Source of the DNA: Helochares maculicollis
Lineage: Eukaryota; Arthropoda; Insecta; Coleoptera; Hydrophilidae
Direction of reading: 5' to 3'
Assembly: GCA_033557835.1 (NCBI GenBank)
Contig: JAWQRO010000426.1
Location: 1-39,236, forward strand
DNA length: 39,236 nucleotides
Part shown: piece after piece, positions 1 through 13,400 of the stretch
How positions within the stretch are numbered: the first letter of the stretch is position 1
Layout of the letters: every line of letters begins with the position of its first letter
Notes under the pieces: model-generated
Told to the model about the DNA's origin: nothing
Databases searched by the model: none
The model's input: only the letters and a program-made list of their open reading frames with translations
Position numbers and translations under genes: made by a program

Positions 1-149
1 TATATGTATATATTAAATTATCAATTCTAATCAAAGATTTTGTTAAAATCGTAAAAGTAAAATTTCGTGGCGTGCAATTCTTAAAGTAGAAATTTCCACA
101 CTATTTGCGAGCTTCGTATTTTGGCATATGTTGGTTACAATAATAAGTT

Positions 150-690
150 GTGCAATAAGTTTTGCGGCTCGATAAGAAAATCACAATTTTATGTTTTGAA
201 ATACACTTTATTATTCAGTATAGCCTCCCTCAACATCAAAACACCTGTTTCAACGAGATTCTAATTTATGAATTCCGTCTCTGAAGTTAGAATCTGGAAA
301 GGCTGCAAAATACGCTCCCACATCTATTATGGCCTCATCATTTGATGAAAACCGCTGTCCACGAATGCATACTTGTAGATCTGTAAACAGATGGGAAGTC
401 GCTAAGAGCCAAATCTGGGGAATACGGTGGATACTCAGCAATTCGAATTTTAATTCATGGATTTTAGCCATTGCCAAAATGCACCTGTGACACATTGTCC
501 TAATGAAAAAGGATTTTTTCTTCTGCAAACCGCGTTTCGGAGCTGAAGACAGCTTCACACCACTTTTTAGCTTCTTGTTGTGATTCAGGATAATGGTGAT
601 AGACTCAAGTCTCATCTATAGTGATGAACCGATGCACAAAATCTACATTATGTTTTCGAAAACGCTCTAAATAACTTTCCAAAAATAAAA
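150..690 (-). pseudogene. Broken mariner transposase (C-terminal two thirds)
   Basis: On the minus strand this stretch reads as a decayed mariner-family transposase. Recognisable pieces in order are a 'DFVHRFITIDET'-like segment near 620-690 (the first catalytic Asp region), an HQDN block near 500-515 in which the Gln codon has become TAG, 'AMAKIHELKFELL' near 450-485, 'GQRFSSNDEAI' near 330-365, 'DGIHKLESR' near 250-280, and a C-terminal 'SYRAAKLIAQL'-like tail near 135-175. Several frameshifts and stops separate these blocks, and the N-terminal DNA-binding part is absent upstream of about 690. It cannot encode an active enzyme. No clear terminal inverted repeats were found. The family call rests on the order and spacing of the conserved mariner blocks. 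Confidence 0.8.
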
Positions 691-918
691 ATTCAATTAC
701 TTGATTGTAAAAAAATACTGTGACACGTCGATACTAAATGGCTTGTAAACAAATGAAATGAAAGAATGAATTGACAGACTGAATGGAAACTTCAAATACT
801 TTCATATGAAAACATAACAAAAAATAGGGTAGTAGTAACGCCTTTTCTCATCGACCCGAAAACTTTATGAATGACCTAGTAAATGAGTCGGCTTTAATTA
901 ATTTATTATAATTAGAAA

Positions 919-1185
919 CTATTTAAAAAATACACTATCGATTATTATTTTCATTTGTTGTGGTGGTAGCGTGATGAATTGTATTTTGTCGTATTTGTTA
1001 AAAGCACTGTTGCAAACTACTATCTCGAGTTCTTTAGTAAGTCTTATTGGAAAAAAATCATTTTCGTCGTTGATGTCTTCGATTTCGGTGTTATACATTT
1101 CTTCTGCAGTGCATATCGATGGTTGATTGATGTTCTCGTATAGTTCGAGTTGCGATTGGTGTCGATTGATACATATTTCTTGCAA
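919..1185 (-). other. Unrecognised open frame, possibly part of a retrotransposon relic
   Basis: An 88-codon open frame on the minus strand, acidic in its middle (EIEDINDEND) and without a domain I recognise. It lies downstream, on the same strand, of the gag-like stretch at about 1640-2060, so it may be a leftover of the same retroelement. No splice or promoter context supports it as a host gene. Confidence 0.25.
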
Positions 1186-1239
1186 ACGGTTGCAGTGGTT
1201 TCGGTTCGTGTTCTATTTTAGGTACTTGTGTGAATTTAA

Positions 1240-1259
1240 TCGATATATATATATATCGA
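1240..1259. repeat. 20-bp perfect AT palindrome
   Basis: TCGA at each end flanks an alternating TA core, and the whole 20 bases equal their own reverse complement. It could form a cruciform or hairpin. A chance product of AT-rich DNA is equally possible. Confidence 0.5.
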
Positions 1260-1639
1260 CGTCGGTCCAGGTCGATTATTATTTATGCTCGGTCTAGTTT
1301 GTTGGAGGTTATTGAATGTTCATTTTAATTGAAAAGAGTTCTCAGTGTCTTATACTGATATGAATTAAATTTTGATATGTAGTTTTAATTGGCTTTGCAT
1401 ATTTTGTCTTCGTTGCTATGAATTTGTCAAAACATGGGTATTCTAGAGATTAGTGCCAATCTTATGTTGCAATTTCGTTGCTATCAGCGTTGTCTTGCTT
1501 TTTATTTCCACAATAGTTGTGCAGTTGTGTACTATAACTTCGTCTTTGGTAACTGTTTTGTTGTGTCTCTGGTTTTTCTAACAGCCATGTTAAAAGTTCC
1601 TAAAACTCGCTGCTTTCTTTCTTTTTTGTAAGCTGCATG

Positions 1640-2060
1640 GCTTCATTTAATGATTCGGGTCTCATGGATCTGATTCTAGTGTCAAATGGTTCTTGTAATC
1701 CAGCTAGAAATGATCTTAGAGTGATTTCGCTGCATAACTTCTTTTTAAAATATTTTTAATGCATGCAGGATTCTATCAAAGTAATCTACGGGTTTCTCTC
1801 AATTTTCTTGTTTCGAAAATATGAGGTCTTCTATCAAGCATGCTTAATGCTTTTTGTCGACAAATTGTCTATTTAAGATTTCGTCCAGTTCGTCCCAAGT
1901 CTATACGATTACTATTATGCGTGCTGGGCCAGTAATTTTTTTCTATGATTGCGTTAAATATAAATATGTTTGGAAGCAATCGCCGCGAATGGTAAAGGTT
2001 TGAATTATACTTTTTCCAGTTTTCAAAAAAATTCAGGAAAGATATACTTCTTTAAAATTT
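1640..2060 (-). pseudogene. Decayed gag-like fragment of an LTR retrotransposon
   Basis: On the minus strand, short blocks in shifting frames resemble the gag (capsid) region of Ty3/gypsy-type elements: a 'KITGPARIIV'-like segment near 1915-1945, a 'TWDELDEILNRQFVDK' segment near 1855-1905, and a 'PVDYFDRILHAL' segment near 1760-1795. Stops and frame changes lie between the blocks, so no capsid protein can be made. No long terminal repeats, protease or reverse transcriptase was recognised nearby. The assignment depends on short similarity blocks and is moderate at best. Confidence 0.5.
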
Positions 2061-4476
2061 CTGGAATGTATGATTGAGTTTCTGATATGTTTGAGTGATT
2101 TATCTCACGTTTGTGTTTTGATACACACATTTTCGAGGATTTCTTCTAGTGCCATGAAGTATATTTCTTCTTTCTTGAAGTTATTTCTCTCTTGTTTCTC
2201 TTGTTTGGTTTCTTCATTGCTTCTGTCTTGAGGTAGCAGAGCGTAAAAGACAATTTTAAAATATATATCTGCAATGGCAATGACAACAACATAAATAATA
2301 ATATGAAGTAATATGAATGAATATTATGAATTAAATTTTGTAAATTAATTCTTATTTGTCGTCTGCTCCTATTTTATGTAACTCCTATATTTACAAAAAA
2401 AGCCACAACTGACTATAACTAATCATAAAGTTTGTTTATTTAACTAACTTGTTTAGAAATTCGCTTCATTTTTATCTCCTTAACCGATATATGCATAATT
2501 TTGCAAATTTTAAATATGTTTTTACTAAATCAAAAAATAAATCGCTTTATTTCTGCTATGAAATATAAATAAGGCAAATGTATTTTTTAACATAGCATTG
2601 GAGCTAGAAAAAAATCTGATTAACTATTTCATCTACTATAATTAGTGCGTTTATTAGCTGTTTTGACAGCATTGTTTTTAAATATTCACAGATTAATTTT
2701 TAACGGAGCGCCTTTCATATTGTTGCTAATTCCGTAATTGAAACAATAATAATAAAACAAAATAAATTAAAGCTGACATTAAGAATATCAATATTTATAA
2801 ATTGACATAATGGGAGGAAACGGATGTTCCAAAAAGTTGGTGATTTATTTAAACAAGTTAAATCAAAATAACGGGAAAAGTTAATATAAACCGAATAAAC
2901 AGGAAATTACAAAAATACACAAGTAAAAATTGCCATCGATATCATTACAGTGAAAATTGCTGACGTCTATCGATATTTTTGATTACGTATGCTTTAAATG
3001 AAAATAATTTATATAAACGGGTCATTTGGGAATAATTACTCTATTTTCAAATGTGCAATACTTTGTTCTATGAAAACGACATTCTACACTTATATTTTCA
3101 TAAAAAAATATTAGAAAAAGTCTGCTTCTTCACACAGCGAGTATATGATATATCTTAAATAAATGAAGCAAAATCTACACTCACCACACATACATTTCCG
3201 TTAAAAATTCGGTACATTCGCTGTTTCGAATGCCAGTAGTTTCCACTTTAAATACGAGTCATCCTCAGTGTAAAGTGATAGGTTTTGGTCCGTTCAGAAG
3301 TTAACATATGACTCCAGTTGCATATTACCAAAGGTTAGTAAATTCACACGCAGCCGAAACAAATTTATAAATGAATCAGTAACGTTTTTAACGAATAACC
3401 AATTCTTTATAATACCCTCACATTGGGAGCCATGCAGTATATTCATTAACAAAGTGCTCATTGTCCATTCTTTACGTACCAAATGATGCATTAACAGCCC
3501 AATCATCATCAATTTCCTCTCAGCGTTCCGTTTTCTTGATTAACTTATTAGCTATAATTGAGTCTAGTTAAAATTGAACATTTGCATTTGCACACAATTT
3601 TAAATTTGCATTTCTATAGTTAATGCCTGCACATACTTAAAACTTAACTAGGCACTTACTATTGCCCATTATTCGAATAGCTATGATTTTCATTCATTAA
3701 TTCACTAATTAGAGACAGTTCACAGCGCTTTCGTTACACATACCTCATTTGCATGCAATGCAGATTCGTTATTAAATTTTTGTCAGTGTCTACCTTTGAA
3801 ATAAGAATAAACCCTATATTATGTTTCGCTTGTAGCGTAACTAGATCATTTACATCCAATTAAAATGGATTATTTAAAGGACTTTTAACCGCAACCAGAG
3901 CAAAGGCAGTCCTTTAAGTACAGAAAGGAAAATTTTTTACGATACAGTACCCTTGATAATTGCACCCTGCTATAAATTAATAATTTATTAACACACTTTT
4001 AATATTCTGCGTTTTTTCTACGAAATAATACCAGATTGTAAAGAATTTGGGTGGTAAAATTAGATTTAGAAAAATTGAACTAGAAAAGTAAATTCTAACA
4101 AAAGTAAATAAAGTAACAAACGGTAGCATAAAAACCAATGCTGTAAAATTTCACGCCACGATTATCTTTAATACTTTCTACTTTTTTAATAGATAAGCAA
4201 TAAAAACGCAGTAAAATTAATATTGCCATTAGAATTCCTTGATTTTAATGTTTTGTTTATTATGATTTTTTAATTTAGATTTTACGAACCAACTTATTGC
4301 GCTTTTAATAATTTTTGCGATTTCGAAATTCCTAATGAGGTTTTATTAAAACATTATATACTTAACTTAATTTAACGGTTTCTGCTTGACCTTTTAATAG
4401 ATAGCAATCTTTATTGCGCCATAACAAATAACCAAATAATTTCTGCAAGTTAAGCTCCATATTTTCTTTCTTACAG
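2061..4476. other. AT-rich stretch upstream of karst, no gene recognised
   Basis: About 2.4 kb of AT-rich DNA with only short open frames. It leads into a good acceptor (pyrimidine-rich tract ending TTACAG at 4476), so part of it is probably karst intron, with leader exon(s) lying here unrecognised or left of the window. I found no convincing upstream exon ending in phase 1, which the exon at 4477 would need if translation starts farther upstream. Confidence 0.5.
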
Positions 4477-7400
4477 GACGCAACGAACATTATGAACCTA
4501 GATCATTGTTCGAGAGTCATCGTCGACCTATCATGACCCAAAGAGATGAAGTACAGAAGTTCGAACAAGGCCGTATTAAGGTCTTGCAGGAAGAACGTCT
4601 GCACATTCAAAAGAAAACGTTTACGAAATGGATGAATTCATTTTTGCAAAAGGTTTGTATTTCACAAATACCGTAGTATTAATTAAGCATGTAAAATTAT
4701 TGTAATGTATGGCAAATTAATGCTCATTTTTATCTGATTAGGCTCGGATGGAAGTGGAGGATCTGTTCACAGATCTAGCGGATGGAAGAAAACTTCTAAA
4801 ACTTTTAGAAATTATTTCTGGCGAAAAGCTGGCTAAACCAAATAATGGAAAAATGCGGGTACATAAAATTGAAAATGTTAACAAAAGTTTGGATTTTTTA
4901 CATACGAAAGTACGATTAGAGAGTATAGGGGCTGAAGATATCGTAGACGGAAATAGACGACTCATTTTGGGTTTAATCTGGACAATTATCCTTAGGTTTC
5001 AAATTCAGGAAATTGAAATCGATGTGGTAAGTAGACGTTATTATATCAGTTTTTGCTTAACAATTAAAATTTTATCAAAAACTCCAATCGATAGGTTGTA
5101 ATTTACATTTATGTTAGTGTATTGGTATTGGTTTGTGGTATATATCGATAGAATTATTAAACACAATCAAACCAGAACCAACCGACTATTGATAAAGACA
5201 ATCTTTCAGGATGAAGAAAACGAAAGCTCCGAAAAGAAATCTGCCAAAGATGCCTTACTCCTTTGGGCCCAGCGTAAAACAAACGGCTACCCAGGAGTCA
5301 ACGTCACCGATTTCTCCGGTTCCTGGAGAAGTGGTTTGGCTTTCAACGCCCTCATCCATGCCCATAGGCCAGATCTATTCGATTATAATCAACTGCAGCC
5401 CAATAAGCATATAGACAACTTAAACCATGCGTTCGATATAGCAAACAATGAATTGGGCATCCCCAGGCTGCTTGACGCTGAAGACGTTGATACTACAAGA
5501 CCTGACGAAAAGAGTGTCATAACTTATGTGGCCTCGTATTACCACACCTTCGCCCGCATGAAAAACGAAGAAAAAAGCGGAAGGAGGATAGCCAAAATCA
5601 TAAATCAAATGGTGGAAGCAGATAAAATGAAGGTCGACTATGACAAGCTAACAACAAAACTATTAGATTGGATCAATATGAAAGTCATAGAATTGGAAAG
5701 CAGAGATTTTCCAAATTCACTTGAAGGCATCCAAACTTTGTTATCTGAATTTGGCTATTACAGAACACAAGAAAAACCTCCAAAATACAAGGAAAGAAGC
5801 GAGATAGAAGCCTTGTTCTTTAACATCAACACCCAACTGAAAGAATTAAGACAACCAGCATTTCTACCTCCCGATGGAAAACTAGTCCAAGACATCGAAA
5901 GAGCTTGGGAATCACTGGAAAGGGCAGAGCATAACCGCGAAGTTGCCTTAAGAAGTGAACTTCGTAGGCAAGAAAGACTAGAACAACTAAACTACAAATT
6001 CCAAAAGAAAAGTACATTGCGCGAAGGTTACCTGAAGGAAATGATCCAAATTTTATCTGACCCAAAATATGGCTCTAACTTAGCTCAAGTTGATGCTACG
6101 TTCAAAAAACACGAAGCCATATCTGCTGACATATTGGCAAGGGAAGAAAGATTCAATGATTTGACAGAAATGTGCAAGGAACTCGTTAGAGAAAATTACA
6201 GAAATTCCACTGCCGTTCAAGCCAAAGAATCCATGATTTTAGAAAAGTGGAAGGAACTTTTGAACCTCTTAGAAAAGCACAAGTTCAATTTAAACCGAAT
6301 GGGCAACATCATAAATCTAATTCGAGAAATCGACACAACCTTAACAAGCGTAAATCAATTGAAAGTAGACTTATCTTCTGTAGATACCGGTGTACACTTG
6401 TTTGCTGTTGAAGAACTGTTACAGAAACACGCTTTGCAAGAGTTACAAGTAACATCTTTGGGTGAAACTGAAAGAAAGTTAAAAAGATTAGGAGAACAAA
6501 CTGTAGCGCAAAGTCCAAAAGAGGAAGAAATTTTGAAGAAGAAATTAAATGAACTTGAGACAGCTTATGCGCAGCTTAAGGATTGCAGTGCTGGCAGACG
6601 GGCGATTTTAGAAGAAGCTAGAAATTTCTATCAGTTTTTGCAAGACCAAGAAGATGAAGAAGCTTGGTTGATTGAAAAGCAACGGATTTGCCAGGCAGGA
6701 ATTACAGCTAAAGACTTAAGGGGAGTCCTTAGCTTGCAACAAAAGCACAAATTGCTCCTGGATGAAATCAAAAACAGGAAAAACAAGTTTGATCAATTAG
6801 GAAAAATTGGGACACAATTAATAAATGAGAAACACCCACGTGCCGGAGAGATTCAGCAACATATAGAGAATAATAAAAAAGAATGGGACAAACTTGAAAA
6901 ACTAGCCAATGAACGAACAAAACAATTGCAAGATGCAGCTGAAGCATACCAATTTTATGCAGATGCAAATGAAGCCGATTCCTGGCTGAATGAAAAAACA
7001 TCAATCTTGTCTTCAAGTGATTTAGGTTCAGATGAGCCTAGTGCTCAAGCACTACTTCAAAGGCACAAGGATTTGCAAGGAGAACTTAATGCCTATAGTG
7101 GTGATATCCAAAGCTTAAATAACCAAGCCAAGCAGCTTATTGCAGCTGGAATATCAAACTTGGATCTAACACCAGAAACTGAAGTACCTCTACAAGTCGA
7201 AGAAACTGTATATGAAACAAAGTTGGTTCCAACTGAAGTGTGGGAAGATGAACCAATAGAAAAAATTGAGCATAAAGATGTAATAGAAGAAAAAGTAATA
7301 CCTCAAGTGAAGGCTTTGTACCCATTTAATGATCATGGTTTAAAAATGAACAAAGGTGAAATACTGGTATTGTTAAATAAATGCAATCCTGATTGGTGGT

Positions 7401-10400
7401 GTGTTAGAAAAATGGATGGCAGCGAAGGATTTGCCCCTGCTAATTATGTAGTGCAAGTTGAATCACGTGTTCTACAAATTCCAGTTAAAAAACCAGAGAA
7501 AACAAAGGTCATGCAGAAAGTTAAAAAAGTCAAGATGGTTCCCCAAAAAGTACCTGTTAAGGTAATGAGACCAGCTACACAAGTTAAAAGAAAACTTGAT
7601 GATAGCAACAGCGTCCCAAAAAGACAAAAGAATATTAATGACACCTACCAAATGCTCCAAGAGATGGCAGCTAAGCGGCACGCTCTACTTGAAGATTCCA
7701 TTAGATTGTTCAGGTTTTATCGCGAATGTGATGATTTCGAAAAATGGATTAAAGATAAAGAAAAGCTGTTGACAGTGGATGATCCAAATGAAAGTGTAGA
7801 CCAAGCTAAAAGAAAATACGAAAAATTCCTTACTGATTTGTCTGCAAGTAATAAGCGCATAGAAGCATTAGATGCTGAAGTTAAAGATTTCGAAAAACAA
7901 AACCATTCACAAATTGACAAAGTTCGAGCTCGGCACAGACAAATCCATGCAGCATGGGAGCAATTAAACAGATTGAAAGCTCGTAAAGAACGCAGCTTGG
8001 AGGGTGCCAGCAGTGTAGAATTGTTCCAAAGAACATGCGACGAAACTAAAGATTGGATGCTTGAGAAAATGGCCCAGCTAGACACGGCTGCGTCTGGGCA
8101 TGACTTGAAAACTGTGCAAGCATTGCAAAGACGACATCAGCAATTGGAGAGAGAATTGGCTCCAGTTGAAGAAAAAGTTAATAGAGTTGACCATCTAGCT
8201 AAATCGGTAAAGTCTGCATATCCACATGAGAAAAGCAATGTCGAAAACAGAGAAGATGAAATTAAGGATTTGTGGCATAAGGTTCAAGAAAAAGCAAAAG
8301 ATCGAAGGGCAAGGTTGGAAGACGCAGTGGGTCAGCAGATTTTCACTAATAGTTCCAATGCCCTTTTAGCATGGGTGGCCGATGTAAAAGACCAATTAAA
8401 TGCTGACACCACAGTAAGAGATGTGCAAACAGCAGAGTTACTATTGAAGAATCATCAAGATTTGAAGCAAGATATGAAGGCTCATGAAGACGAGTAAGTT
8501 TAATGCGAAATACTTGGTTGATCAATATTTTATTGGACATTTTTTTGTACAGGTTCAAACAAGTAACAGATTTAGGCAAAAAGTTGCTTAAGACCAATCC
8601 GGACCTTACTGCAGTTTCAGAAAAATTGGAACGGCTTGAAGCCGAGAAAGATGCCATCCAAAGAGGTTGGAAAGAAAAAGATCATTGGCTTCAGCAATGT
8701 CTTCAGCTGCAATTATTTAATAAAGAAGCTGACAAAATTGATGCCGCAACGTCTAGTCATCAAGCATTTTTAGAATTTACAGATTTAGGAGTATGTTTTC
8801 TTTATAGCAAGTAATTTTATGTAAACAATTTTATAATGTATCCTTTTTTTAGAATTCATATGATGAAGTCGAAGCACTTATTAAACAGCACCGTACCTTT
8901 GTCAACACTTTGGTAGCTCAAGATGATCGTATTGCAGCCTTTAACAAAAAAGCGGATGCTTTGATAGCAGAAGATCACTATGAAAGTGAAGGGTAAGCAT
9001 TTATTTTTAATTTTGCTGTGAAGCAGCACATAACTTTTGTATTCTTAAAGAATTGATAATAGAAGAAAACAAGTTCTCCAAAGAAGACAAGCTGTAAAAG
9101 AATTGTGCAATGCACGCTCTCAAGCATTGGAAGCATCCAAAAATTATCAAGAATTTTGTGCGGAAGTCCATGACTTACGTTCTTGGCTTGCGGAAAAACT
9201 TAAAACCGCTTCAGATGAGAGTTACAGAGACTTAAGTAATCTCAAGAGAAAATTACAAAAACATGAAGCCTTTGAGCGGGAAATTAGAGCAAATGAAGGT
9301 CAACTTCGAACTGTGAATAAGCTTGGTCAAGCTCTAATTGCTCAAGACAGCTATAGGAAAGATGATGTTGCCAAAACTTTAAAAGAATTAAATGATGAAT
9401 GGCAAAAATTGGTAGGAATATCTTTGGATAAAGGCAGAAGGTTGCGTCAGGCTTTGGCACAACATAACTACAACACATTTATTGATGATGTCAATAACAA
9501 ACTTATTGAAATTGAAACCAATTTGACGAATGTCAATGTAGGAAATGATTTGCGATCTTGCAGGGATCTTTTGAAAAAGCATGAAGGAGTTGAGACCGAA
9601 CTAATTCAATGTACTTCACGTGTTGAAGATCTAGTAGATCAAAGTAACGAAATGATGCATGATGATCACTTTGATTCCGATGCAATTAGAAATGACGCCT
9701 TAGAATGCCAGAAGAAATTAAGAGCCTTAGATGCTCCAGCTCAAAAGCGCAGAGAAGCTTTGGAGGAATCCTTGACATTTTACAAATTCAGCTTTGACTT
9801 GGACAATGAATTACAATGGATCAAAGAACATTTGCCATTGGCTTCTTCGACAACACTGGGGCAAAATTTGCATCAAGCGCAAATCTTGCACAAAAAGCAT
9901 AAAAAACTTGAAGCTGAAATTGTTGGTCATCAACCTGTGATTGACAAAACTTTAGAAAACGGTCAGAATCTTATTGATCAAAAGCATCCAGAGCATGCAA
10001 AAGTCAAAGAATTGTGTAACAATCTACAGTCTGCTTGGGTAGATTTGAATAACAAAGCTAATCAACGAGCTCAGAAATTGGAATTGTCATTGAAGGCACA
10101 ACAGTTCTTCTTCGAGGCAAGTGAGGTGGAATCATGGCTGAATGAAAAGTCTGGAATTTTATCTAGTACTGATTTTGGTCGTGATAGGGATGCTGCAACG
10201 AAACTACTTACCAAACACAAAGCTCTTGAATTGGAACTAGAAACTTATAGTGGTATAATAACTGAAATGGGACGAGGAGCTAATGCTCTTGTCCAATCTG
10301 GCCATCCAGAATCAAAGGTTATACAAGAACGTCAAGCCACGTTGGAACATTTAGTTAGATCCTTACAGAGACAAACAGCAACAAGGCAACAGAGGCTGAT

Positions 10401-13400
10401 GGAATCATTGTTCAGGCATGAATATTTCCTAGAATCTAGTGAGTTTGAACGATGGATTTCTGAACAAATGCAACACGCCACCTCGGAAGATTATGGACAA
10501 GACTATGAACATCTTTTGGTAAGGAGCATATTGATGTATGTTAAGGACGCATTTAACTGGTTTTTTTTCTTAAGATTTTACAAGCTAAGTTTGCTGATTT
10601 AATTCATCGAGTCGAGGCAGGTTCGGAACGATTTAAGCAATGTGAAGATTTAGCCATGAAGCTTATTTCGAATGATAGTCCATATAGCTCTGAAATTCAA
10701 ACGAAACAAGAACAACTAGTGTAAGTATTTTGTTATTTTTTATGGCTTCAAAAATCATTATAGCAAACTGATTAACTATATCAAATAGTATAAGTAGAAA
10801 AACATTTTGTTATACAATGAAAAATCATTAAATCATTACTTTCAGTGGAGTAATGTAACTTAGTTGTGGGTGTTTCAAGATTTTTTAAAACTAGTCATCT
10901 TTTTTTAATGTTACATTTCTAGCAAACTTTTTGACGTTAAAGATCTATATGCTCATTGTATAACAATAATAAATTCATTTAAATTTCAATAAGGTAATTC
11001 ACATTAAAAACTTTTATATTTTACTCTTTATTATTGATTGTAGTTTATTTTATAAATTAGAAGAACTTTATTTTGTCTAAGATATAAAAAATAAGATTCC
11101 CTGTTTTTGCACAACTTTTATGGCCTTGTTTGGATGATTCTAATATCTTATTATGTTGTATGTTGACAATTCAAAATTAGTAATTGTCTACACATAATTC
11201 CACTATTAATTATACAAGTGGGATATATTCAACTGTTTGTAAAATAAACAGGTGATTTAAACATTTTCCTAGTGAAAGCATCCATCTTTTGTTTGGTCTC
11301 TTCATATATAATATTATCATAATATCATTTGTATATATAACCATAAAGGATGAGGGATAGTTCTGAATCTAATTTTATGTATATAATTGGATTAAAATTT
11401 TTAATTTTTCCATAAAAATATATATTTCCAATTTTCATTTTTAATCATTTTTATAATCCATTTTATATGGACTCTGAAAATTTTGACATTCGTGTTACCA
11501 AGTAAGAAAGTTTTCAGATGTGTTTTTTTATTCATTTAATGACCAGAACCTAACCAGACATTCTTGGAATCTACTGAAGCACAACAGAATATATTCAATT
11601 TAAAATCATATAATATGGTGGGTGACATTTAAGCATACATTGTGGGATTAGTTGTGACAAAATCAATTTGGGCGAGAGATTATTACTCTCAAATTTCCAA
11701 AGCTTATTATTTATTAGTAATCCAACAAAAGCAGATTAGTTAAGATAATCTATAAATCCAAGAAATTTTGTTTTACCACACTGTGCCAATTGGTGGTTTT
11801 TAAGAAAAAAATAGATACTGTTTCTTCTTCTGTTTGTGAAAGCTACTTGATCTGGTTTAATTTAATTTGCTGCAATATTCCATGTATTCAAATGCTATTC
11901 AATTTTCTAGAGGTGATTTTCCAAAATTTGTGAAGTATAATAGCATTTTGTATGAGATTGAATTGATGGTTGCATCTGTATCTGTTGCTGCACAGTTTCT
12001 ATCACTTATCTGCAAGTACACAAAAATTAAACAGAAGTCTAAGACTGCTGTGATGAATTTTTTGCTGAATTCTAAACTTAAGAGTTGGGTCTTTATGAAC
12101 ATTATAATCTGGGAACACTGTATTGGAAGTCATACATTTAATCGTTTTAACAAAGCTTTTATTTATAAAATATGACTTAGAAATTAACTACTGGCTACTA
12201 TATAATGCTTTAAGTACCTATCGTGTTCACAACTTCAAAAAAAAAACAAGTAATTTTACAATTTGCAAGATAGCCTATCATTACAGTTAAATGGATTGAC
12301 ATAGCTTCAATTTTTTTTACAAACCCTGTAATCATATTTTAGAGTATGGTTAGTTCGGAAGAAGTTTGTTAAGGCATTGTTTTAAGCTGCTGTCTAGTTT
12401 TTGTGACTTTATTTTTGTCATTTACGCATATTTGATATTCAACCTTATTCATCGCATTCCTATAAATGCACATGCCATTTTGGAGCTTAAGGGGATAAAC
12501 CTTCTTTTTATCATTTGTTAAAAAAATCTATTATTTGTATAAACAATTATATTTCTTATATTCATTATAATATTTACTTCTTCAGACTTTTAAATAAAAT
12601 TAGTCTATGTAATGCACTTAGCAAATAACTTTTTGTGATATGTTGCATTGCTGTTTCTATAATCTTATAATGATCACAGCTATTGCATTGTTATATTCTT
12701 ATTGTTTCTTATACATATAGTTTACTTATACAACTAGTTTTTTTTATTTGGAACCTAAAGAGTCATTTACATTCAGAACAATTTCTCTTAATCTCATTTG
12801 TATATAACTTCATTAACATTATTTAATTTAGTAGCTTGGAATTAGATTTGCATGTAGGTGTGGGTACTAATGTTTTAGAGATGCACCATCGGATATTGTC
12901 AAGGAGGTTGCAACTAAACATCAAATTATGCGGTAAAGTACCATTTAATCATTGCGCACATTACTTCACTTGTATAGAAAATTATAATCATCTATTAAGT
13001 TAAATTTTAACTACCAGTATGAATGAGATAATGCTCTAAAATTTTTATTGATTGAAGAAATGTTAAACTTTCTTAATATTCATATTTTCTATACAATTTT
13101 TGGTAAGCAAAACACACCACTGCTTTTGTTTTGTCTTTTTGATATTTATCTCTTGAGGAATACCAAATCTCAGACATAAATAACATACTAAGAGTTCCTA
13201 CTCAAATATACAGAAGCCATCAAGTGACCTAAATTAAATCTTCTATATTTATAGCACAGTTTATACACAATTCAGCTCATTTTCACATGAGATTTGTATA
13301 GTTTTAATAATGAATAGGTAAGATATTTTTAAAAGGAATTGATAAAACTTTTATGTATATATTGTATCACACTTTTGCTGCTTATCACAAAACTTCACAC

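Noticed and set aside
2810..2884. Short plus-strand frame starting MGGNGCSKK, resembling an N-myristoylated leader exon for karst
   Set aside because: Only 24 codons, ends in a stop, and has no donor in the phase needed by the exon at 4477.
7472..8085. Long minus-strand open frames antisense to karst exons
   Set aside because: They are mirror frames of spectrin-repeat coding sequence with no domain or splice context of their own.
11867..12175. 102-codon open frame in the large karst intron
   Set aside because: No recognisable similarity, low-complexity codon content, and no evidence for splicing or an independent promoter.
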